Positions 19,062-27,988 of a stretch of 64,000 nucleotides of DNA are shown here, piece after piece. The DNA is from a bacterium CG_4_9_14_3_um_filter_65_15 (GTDB lineage Bacteria; Krumholzibacteriota; Krumholzibacteriia; LZORAL124-64-63). The position numbers were made by a program, and so were the translations under genes. The stretch is from positions 197,621 to 261,620 of the forward strand of contig PFVX01000079.1 of assembly GCA_002790835.1 (NCBI GenBank), given 5' to 3'. The stretch's first letter is position 1; each line of letters begins with the position of its first letter. Under the pieces are notes generated by a model, which worked only from the letters and a program-made list of their open reading frames with translations, ran no database searches and was not told where the DNA came from.

Positions 19062-21302
19062 TCAGGGGGCCGCTTCCAGGGTGAAGCGGTCCCCTTCCTC
19101 CATCCGGTCCACCACATCCATGCCGTCGACCACTTTGCCGAACACCGTGTAGCGGCCCACGAGATGGGGCTGCTCCGACAGCGTCACGAAGAACTGGCTA
19201 CCGCCGGTGTCCTTGCCGTCGTGGGCGATGCCGACGGTTCCGCGCACGGAGGGGGTGGGGGACCACTCGCTGCGGATGGTGTAGCCGGGGCCGCCCCAGC
19301 CGTCGCCGCGCGGGTCCCCGCCCTGGACCACGAAATCCGGCACCACGCGGTGGAAGGTCAACTCGTCGTAGAAGCCGCGGTCGATCAGGTCCAGGAAGGC
19401 GGCGCAGGTGTTGGGAGCCAGTTCGCCGTCCAGGGCGATGGTGAATCGTCCCCGTTCGGTGGTGCAGACCACGCGGGGTGCGGCGAAGGGGAGGGTGACC
19501 GGCGGTTGCCGGGGGTCCCGCGACACCGCGGGCAGGGTCAGGCGCAGGCTGGCTTCGTCGGGAATCAGCCGGCGCGGGAGCAGCCCCGTGGACAGGGCGG
19601 CTTCCCGGGATTCCAGGCGGATGCGCAGGTCGTCGGCGTCGAAGCCGCTTTGCAGGATGGCGGCGGCCCGCTCACGGGCGGCCGCCGGAAGGGAATCCAG
19701 ACTCGTGCTGTCCATACCCGCCAGGCCCTGGATCACGCCGCGCCCCACTTCGTTGCGTTCGGGCCCGGCCGGTCGCTTCCAGGCCGATCCCAGGGCGACG
19801 ACCGAGGCGCTGTCGGGAAACTGGGCCAGCAGGGCGGCGGCGGTACCGGCCACCACGAAATCCTTCGCGCCGCTGGCGGCCCGCAGGGCGCCCGCCACCG
19901 CCGACCGGGCCTGGGCCTTGGCAAGGCCCGCCGGCAGGGCGTCGGGTCGTTCCCGCAGGGCGTCGGCGAGGGTGGTCAGGGCGGCGGAGCGGACCAGGGG
20001 AGACGCCGCCGTGCGGGCGGCGGAACCCGGAGCGGGGAAAGCACCCCCGGCGTCGGCGTACCGCATGAGCAGGGGCAGGGGATCCGGATGGACTCGCCCC
20101 GCCGCGGTCAGTGCGGCTGCTTGGATGGACGGCTCCCGGGCGGTGTCGACCAGGCGGGCGAGGTCGGCGGCGCATCCGGCCCCCCGCAGCGTGGACCACG
20201 CGCCCACCGCTTCGCGCAGAACACCGCGGTGCCCGCTTTCCAGGGCCTCGCGGGCGGCGCGGTGCATGCGGATGCGCCAGGCAGGCAAGAGGCTTTCCCG
20301 CGCGGCGGCTTCGGGAGGCAGGGGCAGTTCGGCGGCACAGGAAGCCATGGCGGCGAGGGCCGTCGCGGCCACGTGCGGATCGTCGCCGGCGGAAAAGCCC
20401 GTCAGCAGATCGGTCAGGAGTTCGGCGCCGGGGCCGACCTCGCCGTTTCCGGCCGGCGCGACGGCGAAGTGACCCAGCCGTCCCAGGGCCCGGCACAATG
20501 CGATGTCCACCCGTTGGCGATCCCGCCCCCGCAGCCGGTCGCGATCATCCGCCGCGGCGAGCACCGCAGCCAGGGCGTCGGGACGCTCCTGCCGGGCCAG
20601 GGCCCGCAGGGCGTGGACGCGGACCTGGACGTGGCCGTCGGTCGCATAACGGGCGAGCGCGCCGACCAGGCTGGAATCGGGAACCACTTCGGCGCAGCGC
20701 AGGATGCGCCAGCGGACATCCGGTGCGGCTCCGGCCAGGGAACTGTCCATGGCGGCAACCAGGGCGGCGTGATCCACCTCGTCGGTTCGGTTGTGCAGGC
20801 CGTCCCAGGCGGCCGCAGCTTCCTTGGGGTGGGGGGCCGAGGTGGCCTGCAACAGGGCACCGCCGCCGCCTGCGGCCTGGGCCAGGCCGCGCAGGGCCGC
20901 CATGCGCACGGCCGGGCGCGGGTCGACGGCAGCCCGCGATAGTGCGGCCACCGCCTGATCTCCCCCCAACAAACCCAGACTGAAAATGGCCCGGGAGCGC
21001 ACCGTCACGCTGGGGTCTTCGAGCACTTCCAGCAGATCGCTCACCGCCGAGCGGCGACCGATGAGGCCGGCGGTGCGGGCGGCCGCCAGTCGCACATGGG
21101 CGTCCGGGTCGCGGAGCATGAGTCCCAGGCTGTCCGCCGGGGCGAGGCGGCGGTCCTCCCAGCGGGCGAGATCCTGCAACATCTGCCGGCGCCGGGGATG
21201 TTCCGGGCGGCATCCCGTCACCGAAATGAGGCAAATCGCCGCCAGGATCCCGATTGCGGTGATCCGCCGACCCGACCCGATTCCCATTTTCCCGGTTATC
21301 AT
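19062..21302 (-). CDS. Lipoprotein with N-terminal HEAT-like repeats fused to a C-terminal cyclophilin-type peptidyl-prolyl isomerase
   Basis: Lipobox ISVTGC; repeats such as DPDAHVRLAAARTAGLIGRRSAVSDLLEVLEDPSVTVRSRAIFSLGLLGG; C-terminus TFHRVVPDFVVQGGDPRGDGWGGPGY..GTVGIAHDGKDTGGSQFFVTLSEQPHLVGRYTVFGKV. Confidence 0.88.
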   Translation of the reverse strand: MITGKMGIGSGRRITAIGILAAICLISVTGCRPEHPRRRQMLQDLARWEDRRLAPADSLGLMLRDPDAHVRLAAARTAGLIGRRSAVSDLLEVLEDPSVTVRSRAIFSLGLLGGDQAVAALSRAAVDPRPAVRMAALRGLAQAAGGGGALLQATSAPHPKEAAAAWDGLHNRTDEVDHAALVAAMDSSLAGAAPDVRWRILRCAEVVPDSSLVGALARYATDGHVQVRVHALRALARQERPDALAAVLAAADDRDRLRGRDRQRVDIALCRALGRLGHFAVAPAGNGEVGPGAELLTDLLTGFSAGDDPHVAATALAAMASCAAELPLPPEAAARESLLPAWRIRMHRAAREALESGHRGVLREAVGAWSTLRGAGCAADLARLVDTAREPSIQAAALTAAGRVHPDPLPLLMRYADAGGAFPAPGSAARTAASPLVRSAALTTLADALRERPDALPAGLAKAQARSAVAGALRAASGAKDFVVAGTAAALLAQFPDSASVVALGSAWKRPAGPERNEVGRGVIQGLAGMDSTSLDSLPAAARERAAAILQSGFDADDLRIRLESREAALSTGLLPRRLIPDEASLRLTLPAVSRDPRQPPVTLPFAAPRVVCTTERGRFTIALDGELAPNTCAAFLDLIDRGFYDELTFHRVVPDFVVQGGDPRGDGWGGPGYTIRSEWSPTPSVRGTVGIAHDGKDTGGSQFFVTLSEQPHLVGRYTVFGKVVDGMDVVDRMEEGDRFTLEAAP

Positions 21303-21414
21303 GTCCGCACCGTCCCCTGCTCCAAGATCGATGGTGGTTTTGACCCCCGTGCATGCGGATGCTACCATGCCTGCGGCCGGGAGGTGAACAGATACCCTTC
21401 AGCGGGAGACAACC

Positions 21415-22428
21415 ATGAAAATCGCCGTGTTGGGTGCCAGCGGGCTGGTGGGACGGACCATGCTGGACGTTCTGTCCTCCTGCCCGTGGGTGGATGAACC
21501 GCCCCGGCTGCTGGTATCCGAACGATCGGCCGGTCGGCGCTTGGCTTTCCGGGATCGGGAACTGGTCTGCGAGGAGGTATCCGACAAGGCCTTGGCGGAC
21601 CTGGACGTGCTGCTGTGCAGCGCCGGTCGGGTGGCAGCAGCCCGCTGGGCGCCCGTGGCCGCCCAGGCCGGCGCCCTGGTGGTGGACAACAGCAGTTGCT
21701 TCCGCATGGATCCGGACGTGCCCCTGGTGGTTCCGGAAGTCAATCCCTGCCCCGCCTGGGCCCCGGGTTCGGGCGGGCGCCTCATCGCCAACCCCAACTG
21801 CTCCACCATCCAGATCGCCGCCTTCGCCGCCGTCCTGCAGGAGACATGCGGACTGGATGAATTGCACGCGGTGACGCTGCAGGCGGTTTCGGGCGCCGGT
21901 CAGCGGGCCCTGGATGCCTGGCGCGACCAGCGGACGGGGCGCGACGGGGCGGGGGCGGAGGTCTTTCCGCGTCCCATCGTCGATAACGTCTTGCCGGCCA
22001 TCGGTCCGGCCCAGCGCGACGGCAGCTTCGAGGAGGAGGCCAAGGTGGTGCGCGAACTGCGCCGCATCCTGGGTCGAAGCGACGACCTGCGGGTTTCCTG
22101 CACCGCCGTGCGGGTGCCGGTCCACACGGGCCACTGCGCCGCGTTGCGGTGCCTGCTGCCGCAGCCGGTCGATCGGCAACGGATCCTCAAAGCCCTGGCG
22201 GCGCGGCCGCACATGGTTCCGGCGCCCGACGCCCACGCCTTCACCACCCCGAGGGAGATCCAGGGCTCCCGTGATGTCCATGTCGGGCGCCTGCGGGTCG
22301 ACCCGGGGAATCCGCACGCTCTGCTGGCCTGGGTCGTGGCGGACAACCTGCTCAAGGGTGCCGCCTGGAATGCGGTTCAGATCGTGGAATCCTGTCTTGG
22401 AGTCGGGCCAACCGGAGCAGCGGGCTGA
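21415..22428 (+). CDS. asd: Aspartate-semialdehyde dehydrogenase
   Basis: MKIAVLGASGLVGRTMLDVL; LLCSAGRVAAARWAPVAAQAGALVVDNSSCFRMDPDVPLVVPEVN; IANPNCSTIQ. Confidence 0.92.
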   Translation: MKIAVLGASGLVGRTMLDVLSSCPWVDEPPRLLVSERSAGRRLAFRDRELVCEEVSDKALADLDVLLCSAGRVAAARWAPVAAQAGALVVDNSSCFRMDPDVPLVVPEVNPCPAWAPGSGGRLIANPNCSTIQIAAFAAVLQETCGLDELHAVTLQAVSGAGQRALDAWRDQRTGRDGAGAEVFPRPIVDNVLPAIGPAQRDGSFEEEAKVVRELRRILGRSDDLRVSCTAVRVPVHTGHCAALRCLLPQPVDRQRILKALAARPHMVPAPDAHAFTTPREIQGSRDVHVGRLRVDPGNPHALLAWVVADNLLKGAAWNAVQIVESCLGVGPTGAAG

Positions 22429-23198
22429 TGCTGTCCGCGGCCCGACCCGGCCCCGCATCCCTGCGGCCATCCCCCCTGGATCACCTCCACCCGGCCGTGT
22501 TGCTGGGGGGATTCATCGCCGCCTGCGCGGTCCTGGTTGCGGGCAACTGGCCGATGGCGGTGGGTCTGACCCTGCTGGCGGCCGCCTTGCTGACGGCGAC
22601 CGGATGGCGCCCGATCCATCTGGCGCAACTGATGCGGCCGTGGCTTTCGGTGGCAATCCTGGTGATGGCGATCCATGTTTTGACCACGACCTCGGCGGCG
22701 CCTCTGGGACACCCTTCTGGGGAGGGAGTCTGGCGGGGGCTGGTGGCCTGGGTGAGACTGGCCGGCCTGTTCATGGGGCTGGCCGCGATCCAGGGGGCCC
22801 TGGAGATCGACGCCTTGATCGTCGGGTGGTCCTGGTGGTTGCGCCCTCTGGACGGCTGGCTGTTGCCTACCGGCGACCTGGCCCTGGTCCTCGCTGTGGC
22901 CCTGGGGACGGCACCGCGGGTGCTGGACGACGGCCGCAGGCTGCAGCAGGTGGTGCGCTTGCGGAGGGGTGGGCGCGAGGGAAGATTCTCCTGGCGTCGC
23001 ATCGGGTACCGCCTGCTGGTGGTGGCGCCCCTGCTCGAGGGAATGGCCCGCCGCGCCGAGACCCTGGGCCTGACCCTGCGTTCGCGCTCCGGCGGAACGG
23101 ATCGGCCCCGCAGCCCGGGCCCGCTCCAGATGGTCCTGCTGCTGGGGTGGGTGGCCACCCTGGCTGTGCTCACGGTTCTGGCCGGGAGGGTGGGATGA
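22428..23198 (+). CDS. Energy-coupling factor transporter transmembrane protein, EcfT/CbiQ family
   Basis: LDHLHPAVLLGGFIAACAVLVAGNWPMAVGLTLLAAALL plus EcfT-like C-terminal coupling region (LLEGMARRAETLGLTLRSR); upstream of truA. Confidence 0.75.
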   Translation: MLSAARPGPASLRPSPLDHLHPAVLLGGFIAACAVLVAGNWPMAVGLTLLAAALLTATGWRPIHLAQLMRPWLSVAILVMAIHVLTTTSAAPLGHPSGEGVWRGLVAWVRLAGLFMGLAAIQGALEIDALIVGWSWWLRPLDGWLLPTGDLALVLAVALGTAPRVLDDGRRLQQVVRLRRGGREGRFSWRRIGYRLLVVAPLLEGMARRAETLGLTLRSRSGGTDRPRSPGPLQMVLLLGWVATLAVLTVLAGRVG

Positions 23199-23980
23199 AG
23201 CTCCCCGTCAGGGTGCGCCTGGACATCGCCTACCACGGCGCGCGATTTCACGGCTGGCAGATCCAGCCGGAACACCGGACCGTCCAGGGCGTTCTTCGTC
23301 ACGAATTGTCGCGGCTGCTGGGACGTGAGGTCACGCCCGTCGGGGCAGGTCGGACCGACACCGGGGTGCATGCCCGAGGTCAGGTGGCCCATTTGGACGT
23401 GGCGACGGTCGAGGAATTCGTACGCCTCCACAGGGCGCTGGCGCGGACCATGCCCGAGGATATCGAGATTCGGGATGTCCACCTCGTGTCCCCCGAATTC
23501 AACGCGCGGCGCAGCGCCCTGAGCCGTCGCTACAGTTACCGGATCCTGCGGGGCCGGGATATTTTCGCTCCCGACTGCTGGCAGATCTACTTCGCCCTGG
23601 ACCGCGGGGCCATGGAGCAGGCGGCGGCGGTGCTGATGGGTCGGCATGATTTCGCCAGCTTCTGCAAGACCTCGTCGCTGCGGAACGACGGGAACCTCTG
23701 CAACGTCGACCTTTGCCGCTTTGCTTGGTCCGAGGACGGGGCTATGTTTGAGATTCGGGCCAACCGGTTCCTGCACCACATGGTGCGGACGATCGTCGGC
23801 ACCCTGGTGGATATCGGCCGCGGGATGCGGCCGGCCCAGGACATGGCCGCGGTGCTGGCGGCCCGTGACCGCCGCGCCGCCGGACGCATGGCCCCGGCCC
23901 GGGGGCTCTTTCTGGAAGAAGTGACCTATCCGTCCCATTTGATGACGCCCCCTGATCCCGAACAAGGAGATCGTCCATGA
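23195..23980 (+). CDS. truA: tRNA pseudouridine(38-40) synthase TruA
   Basis: LDIAYHGARFHGWQIQPEHRTVQGVL; VGAGRTDTGVHARGQVAHL; NRFLHHMVRTIVGTLVDIGRG. Confidence 0.96.
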   Translation: MKLPVRVRLDIAYHGARFHGWQIQPEHRTVQGVLRHELSRLLGREVTPVGAGRTDTGVHARGQVAHLDVATVEEFVRLHRALARTMPEDIEIRDVHLVSPEFNARRSALSRRYSYRILRGRDIFAPDCWQIYFALDRGAMEQAAAVLMGRHDFASFCKTSSLRNDGNLCNVDLCRFAWSEDGAMFEIRANRFLHHMVRTIVGTLVDIGRGMRPAQDMAAVLAARDRRAAGRMAPARGLFLEEVTYPSHLMTPPDPEQGDRP

Positions 23981-24633
23981 AGTTCTTCATCGATTCCGCC
24001 GACATCGAGGCCATCCGTGAGATCAAGGCCATGGGCATGTGCGACGGCGTGACGACCAACCCCAGCCTCATGGCCAAGGCCGGCCGCAAGGATACCGACG
24101 CCCTGCTCAAGGAGATCTGCGCGGTGGTGCAGGGACCGGTCAGCGGCGAGGTGACCGCGCTGGATGCCGAGGGCATGGTGGCCGAGGGGCGCCGCCTGGC
24201 CGCCCTCGACCCGCACCTGGTGGTCAAGATTCCCACGACCTACGCGGGGCTGCAGGCCATCGCCACCCTCAGCGGCGAGAACATCCGCGTCAACGCCACC
24301 CTGGTTTTCTCGCTGAACCAGGCCCTTCTGGTGGCGAAGGCCGGCGCGGCCTACGTGTCCCCGTTCGTCGGTCGTCTGGACGACGTCGGCGAGGACGGGA
24401 TGCAACTGATCAGCGACATCGTCGAGGTTTACGAGAACTATGAATACGACACCGAGGTGATCGTGGCCTCGGTGCGCCATCCTATGCACGTGGTGGATTC
24501 GGCCCTGCTGGGCGCGCACATCGCCACCATCCCGCCCGAGGTGATCCGCAAGCTGGTTGCCCATCCGCTGACGGACAAGGGGTTGGCCGCCTTCATGGCC
24601 GATTGGGAAACACTGCAGGGGAGCGGATCGTGA
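23977..24633 (+). CDS. fsa: Transaldolase / fructose-6-phosphate aldolase-like
   Basis: MKFFIDSADIEAIREIKAMGMCDGVTTNPSLMAKAG; VVKIPTTYAGLQAI; NATLVFSLNQALLVAKAGAAYVSPFVGRLDD. Confidence 0.94.
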   Translation: MKFFIDSADIEAIREIKAMGMCDGVTTNPSLMAKAGRKDTDALLKEICAVVQGPVSGEVTALDAEGMVAEGRRLAALDPHLVVKIPTTYAGLQAIATLSGENIRVNATLVFSLNQALLVAKAGAAYVSPFVGRLDDVGEDGMQLISDIVEVYENYEYDTEVIVASVRHPMHVVDSALLGAHIATIPPEVIRKLVAHPLTDKGLAAFMADWETLQGSGS

Positions 24634-25859
24634 CCAGAGGCCGGATATGGCTCGTTGCAGCCGTCGGATTCCTGATCGGGGCCACGGCTGGACTGGTGAT
24701 CTGGCAGGCCGCCACCGGTCGCTTCGGCCGGTCTTCCGGCGATGAATCGCGCGGAGGGGTCGATACCGCAACGGTGGCCGTTGTCGATAGCGGTGAAGCG
24801 GATGCCTCCGCCGCGACCCTCGATACCATGGCCTTGTCTGCCGACGATTCCGGCGGCCGCCCCGGTATGGGAGCTGCGGCCTCGGAAAACCCCATCGTCC
24901 TGGCAACCCGCCAGGTGGCTCCGGCGGTGGTCAGCATCAGCGTGGTTCTGCCCCAGGGCGCCCAGGGTGCGAGCGCGCTGCTCATGGAACGAATGGGACG
25001 CAGTTACTACCGCAACGTCCAGAGCATGGGCTCGGGGGTGATCATCTCCTCCGACGGGCTGGTCATCACGAACTACCACGTCGTCGAGGGGGCCACCGGC
25101 ATCACCGTGACCCTCTCCGACGGCCAGCAGCTCGACGCCCAGTTGCTGGAGGGGGTTTCGCGCTACGATCTGGCCGTGCTCCAGATCTCCGGCCAGAACC
25201 TGCCGACGGCCCAGTTGGCCCCGGAAACGGGCCTGCAGATCGGCGAGTGGGTCATCGCCATCGGCTCGCCCTTCGGCTACCTCCTGGCCGACACCCAGCC
25301 CTCGGTGACGGTGGGCGTGATCAGCGCCCTGAACCGCGACATCAAGCTCACCACGGGAGAGCAGCGAGCCTACCTGGGCATGATCCAGACCGATGCCGCC
25401 ATCAACCCCGGCAACAGCGGCGGCCCCCTGGTCAACTCCCGCGGTGAGGTCGTGGGCATCAACACCTTCATATTCTCAGAATCCGGCGGCAGCGTGGGGA
25501 TCGGGTTCGCCGTTCCGGCCTCGCGCGTCCTGCGGGTGGTGGACGAGGTGCGCCGCTTCGGCCATTACCGGGAGGCGAGCCTGGGCTTCGGGCTCAAGCA
25601 ACTGTTCCCGGCCCTGGCGCGTTACCTGGGGCTGGATGATCCGGTCGGAGCCCTGGTGGCCTATGTGGAACAGGATTCTCCCGCCTGGAAGGGCGGCTTG
25701 CGGGTCTACGATGTCCTGCGCACGATCAACGGCCAGCCGGTGGACAACCTGGATAACCTGCGTCGTTTGATGTACAACGCCAAGGTGGGTGACCATATTC
25801 CCTTCACCGCCGAACGGGACGGCCAGCTCTGGGACGGGGAAATCGTCCTGACCGAATAA
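24630..25859 (+). CDS. HtrA/DegP-type trypsin-like serine protease with one PDZ domain
   Basis: GSGVIISSDGLVITNYHVVEGA; TDAAINPGNSGGPLVNSRGEVVGIN; C-terminal PDZ (ALVAYVEQDSPAWKGGLRVYDVLRTINGQPV); GTG start overlaps upstream stop. Confidence 0.94.
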   Translation: MTRGRIWLVAAVGFLIGATAGLVIWQAATGRFGRSSGDESRGGVDTATVAVVDSGEADASAATLDTMALSADDSGGRPGMGAAASENPIVLATRQVAPAVVSISVVLPQGAQGASALLMERMGRSYYRNVQSMGSGVIISSDGLVITNYHVVEGATGITVTLSDGQQLDAQLLEGVSRYDLAVLQISGQNLPTAQLAPETGLQIGEWVIAIGSPFGYLLADTQPSVTVGVISALNRDIKLTTGEQRAYLGMIQTDAAINPGNSGGPLVNSRGEVVGINTFIFSESGGSVGIGFAVPASRVLRVVDEVRRFGHYREASLGFGLKQLFPALARYLGLDDPVGALVAYVEQDSPAWKGGLRVYDVLRTINGQPVDNLDNLRRLMYNAKVGDHIPFTAERDGQLWDGEIVLTE

Positions 25860-25897
25860 GTGACAAACTCTTAAGTTACAGTAAGTATTGGAGGAAA

Positions 25898-26980
25898 GTG
25901 GAAGTGAATGATCAAGCTGTGTCCGCGGCGGGGTTTCAGCCCCGGAAAATCCTGGTTACCGGCGGTTCGGGGTTCACGGGCATCAACCTTATCCGATTCC
26001 TGCTGGAAAAGGGGGTCGCGATCCGCTCCCTGGATGTGGCCCCATTCACCTACGACGATTGTCGGGAACGCATCGAGGTCATGGAGGGGGACATCCGGGA
26101 TCCGCAGGCCGTGTCCGCCGCCATGAAGGGCATCGACCTCGTGATCCACACGGCCATGGCCCTGCCCCTGTATCCGGAGAAAGACATTTTGACCACCGGG
26201 ATTGACGGGACGCGGCTGCTGCTCGAGCAGGCCCGTGACCACGGGGTGCGACGGTTCGTGCATATCTCGTCCACCGCGGTTTACGGTATTCCCGACCACC
26301 ACCCCCTTGCCGAGGATGACCGGTTGGACGGTGTGGGCCCTTACGGTCATGCCAAGGTCGAGGCCGAGAGCGTCTGCGCCGAGTTTCGGGAGCAGGGCAT
26401 GGTGGTTCCGGTGATCCGCCCCAAGAGTTTCATCGGGCCGGAGAGGCTGGGAGTCTTTGCCCTCCTGTACGACTGGGCCCGGGACGGCCGGGATTTCCCC
26501 ATGATCGGCAGCGGAAACAACCGCTACCAGCTCCTGGACATTGCGGACCTGTGCCAGGCGATCTGGTTGTGCAGCACCCTGCCTGACGAGACCATCAACG
26601 ACGTGTTCAACGTCGGGGCCCAGGAGTACATGACCATGAAGCAGGATTGGCAGGCGGTTCTGGACTACGCCGGATTCGGCAAGAAGGTCCGCGGCTTTCC
26701 GGCCGCCCCGGTGATCTGGGCCCTGCGCATCCTCGACCGGCTGGGGCTGTCCCCGCTCTACAGGTGGGTGTACGAAACCGCCGCCACCGATTCCTTCGTC
26801 AGCATCGACAAGGCGCAGCGCATTCTCGGCTATCGGCCGCAGTACTCCAACCAGGACGCCCTGATCCGCAACTTCCAGTGGTATCTCCAGCACCGGGACG
26901 AATTCGCCAACGCCTCCGGCGTTTCCCACCGCGTCCCCTGGAAACAGGGCGCGCTGGGGCTGGCCAAGAAGTTCTTCTGA
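25898..26980 (+). CDS. NAD-dependent epimerase/dehydratase (extended SDR)
   Basis: ILVTGGSGFTGINLIRFLLEKG; HISSTAVYGIPDHHP; YGHAKVEAE. Confidence 0.88.
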   Translation: MEVNDQAVSAAGFQPRKILVTGGSGFTGINLIRFLLEKGVAIRSLDVAPFTYDDCRERIEVMEGDIRDPQAVSAAMKGIDLVIHTAMALPLYPEKDILTTGIDGTRLLLEQARDHGVRRFVHISSTAVYGIPDHHPLAEDDRLDGVGPYGHAKVEAESVCAEFREQGMVVPVIRPKSFIGPERLGVFALLYDWARDGRDFPMIGSGNNRYQLLDIADLCQAIWLCSTLPDETINDVFNVGAQEYMTMKQDWQAVLDYAGFGKKVRGFPAAPVIWALRILDRLGLSPLYRWVYETAATDSFVSIDKAQRILGYRPQYSNQDALIRNFQWYLQHRDEFANASGVSHRVPWKQGALGLAKKFF

Positions 26981-27013
26981 CCGGGCCCGGCCCGGCGAAC
27001 GAAAGGCCCCTTC

Positions 27014-27988
27014 GTGATTGCTGTGACCGGAGCAGCCGGATTCATCGGTAGCAACATCGTGTACGAGCTGAACCGGCGCGGCCACGAGGACCTCCTGGTG
27101 GTGGACCTGGATCCCGCTGGCGACCAGGCGGCAAACCTGGCCCCCCTGCGCTTCGCCCGCTACCTGGACAAGGAGGGCTTCCGGACCTGGTTGGCCGATC
27201 CCGTCAACGCCCGCAGCCTCGATACGCTTTACCACATGGGGGCGTGCAGCAGCACCACCGAGACCGACTGGTCCTACCTGGCGGAGAACAACCTGGGTTA
27301 CACCCGTGAACTGTGCCTGCGCTGCCTGGACGCCGATGTGCGTTTCGTCAACGCCAGCAGCGCCGCGACCTATGGGGACGGCAGTCGGGGATACCGGGAC
27401 GATCACGCCGGACTGAGGGATCTCAAGCCATTGAATCTGTACGGTAAGTCAAAACATGATTTTGACTTGTGGGCATTGTCTGAAAAATTGCTCGAATCGA
27501 TCGTTTGCCTGAAGTACTTCAACGTCTACGGGCCGAACGAGTGGCACAAGGGCGATATGCGGTCCATGGTCTGCAAGGGTTTCGAGCAGATCCGGGATAA
27601 CGGGCTGGTGCGTCTTTTCCAGTCCGACCGGCCGGAATATCCCGACGGCGGTCAACAGCGGGACTTCGTTTTTGTCCGGGACGCCGTGGACATGACCCTG
27701 TGGTTCGGCGAGCGGAAGGATGTGGGCGGGGTGTTCAACGTGGGCACCGGCGAGGCGAACACCTGGAACCGCCTGATTACCGCGATCTTCACGGCCATGG
27801 GCCGGGAGGCGGCCATCGAATACGTGCCCATGCCCGATCACCTCAAGGGCAAGTACCAGTATCACACCCGGGCCGAAATGACCAAGCTGGGTGACGCCGG
27901 CTACGGGCGTCCGGTGACCCTGCTGGAGGACGCGGTCGCCGATTACGTCCAGAACCACCTGGACGGCAAAAGGCATCTGGGCACATGA
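27014..27988 (+). CDS. hldD: ADP-L-glycero-D-manno-heptose-6-epimerase
   Basis: IAVTGAAGFIGSNIVYELNRRGHEDLLVVDL; HMGACSSTTETDWSYLAENN; NLYGKSKHDFD; KYFNVYGPNEWHKGDMRSM. Confidence 0.92.
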   Translation: MIAVTGAAGFIGSNIVYELNRRGHEDLLVVDLDPAGDQAANLAPLRFARYLDKEGFRTWLADPVNARSLDTLYHMGACSSTTETDWSYLAENNLGYTRELCLRCLDADVRFVNASSAATYGDGSRGYRDDHAGLRDLKPLNLYGKSKHDFDLWALSEKLLESIVCLKYFNVYGPNEWHKGDMRSMVCKGFEQIRDNGLVRLFQSDRPEYPDGGQQRDFVFVRDAVDMTLWFGERKDVGGVFNVGTGEANTWNRLITAIFTAMGREAAIEYVPMPDHLKGKYQYHTRAEMTKLGDAGYGRPVTLLEDAVADYVQNHLDGKRHLGT

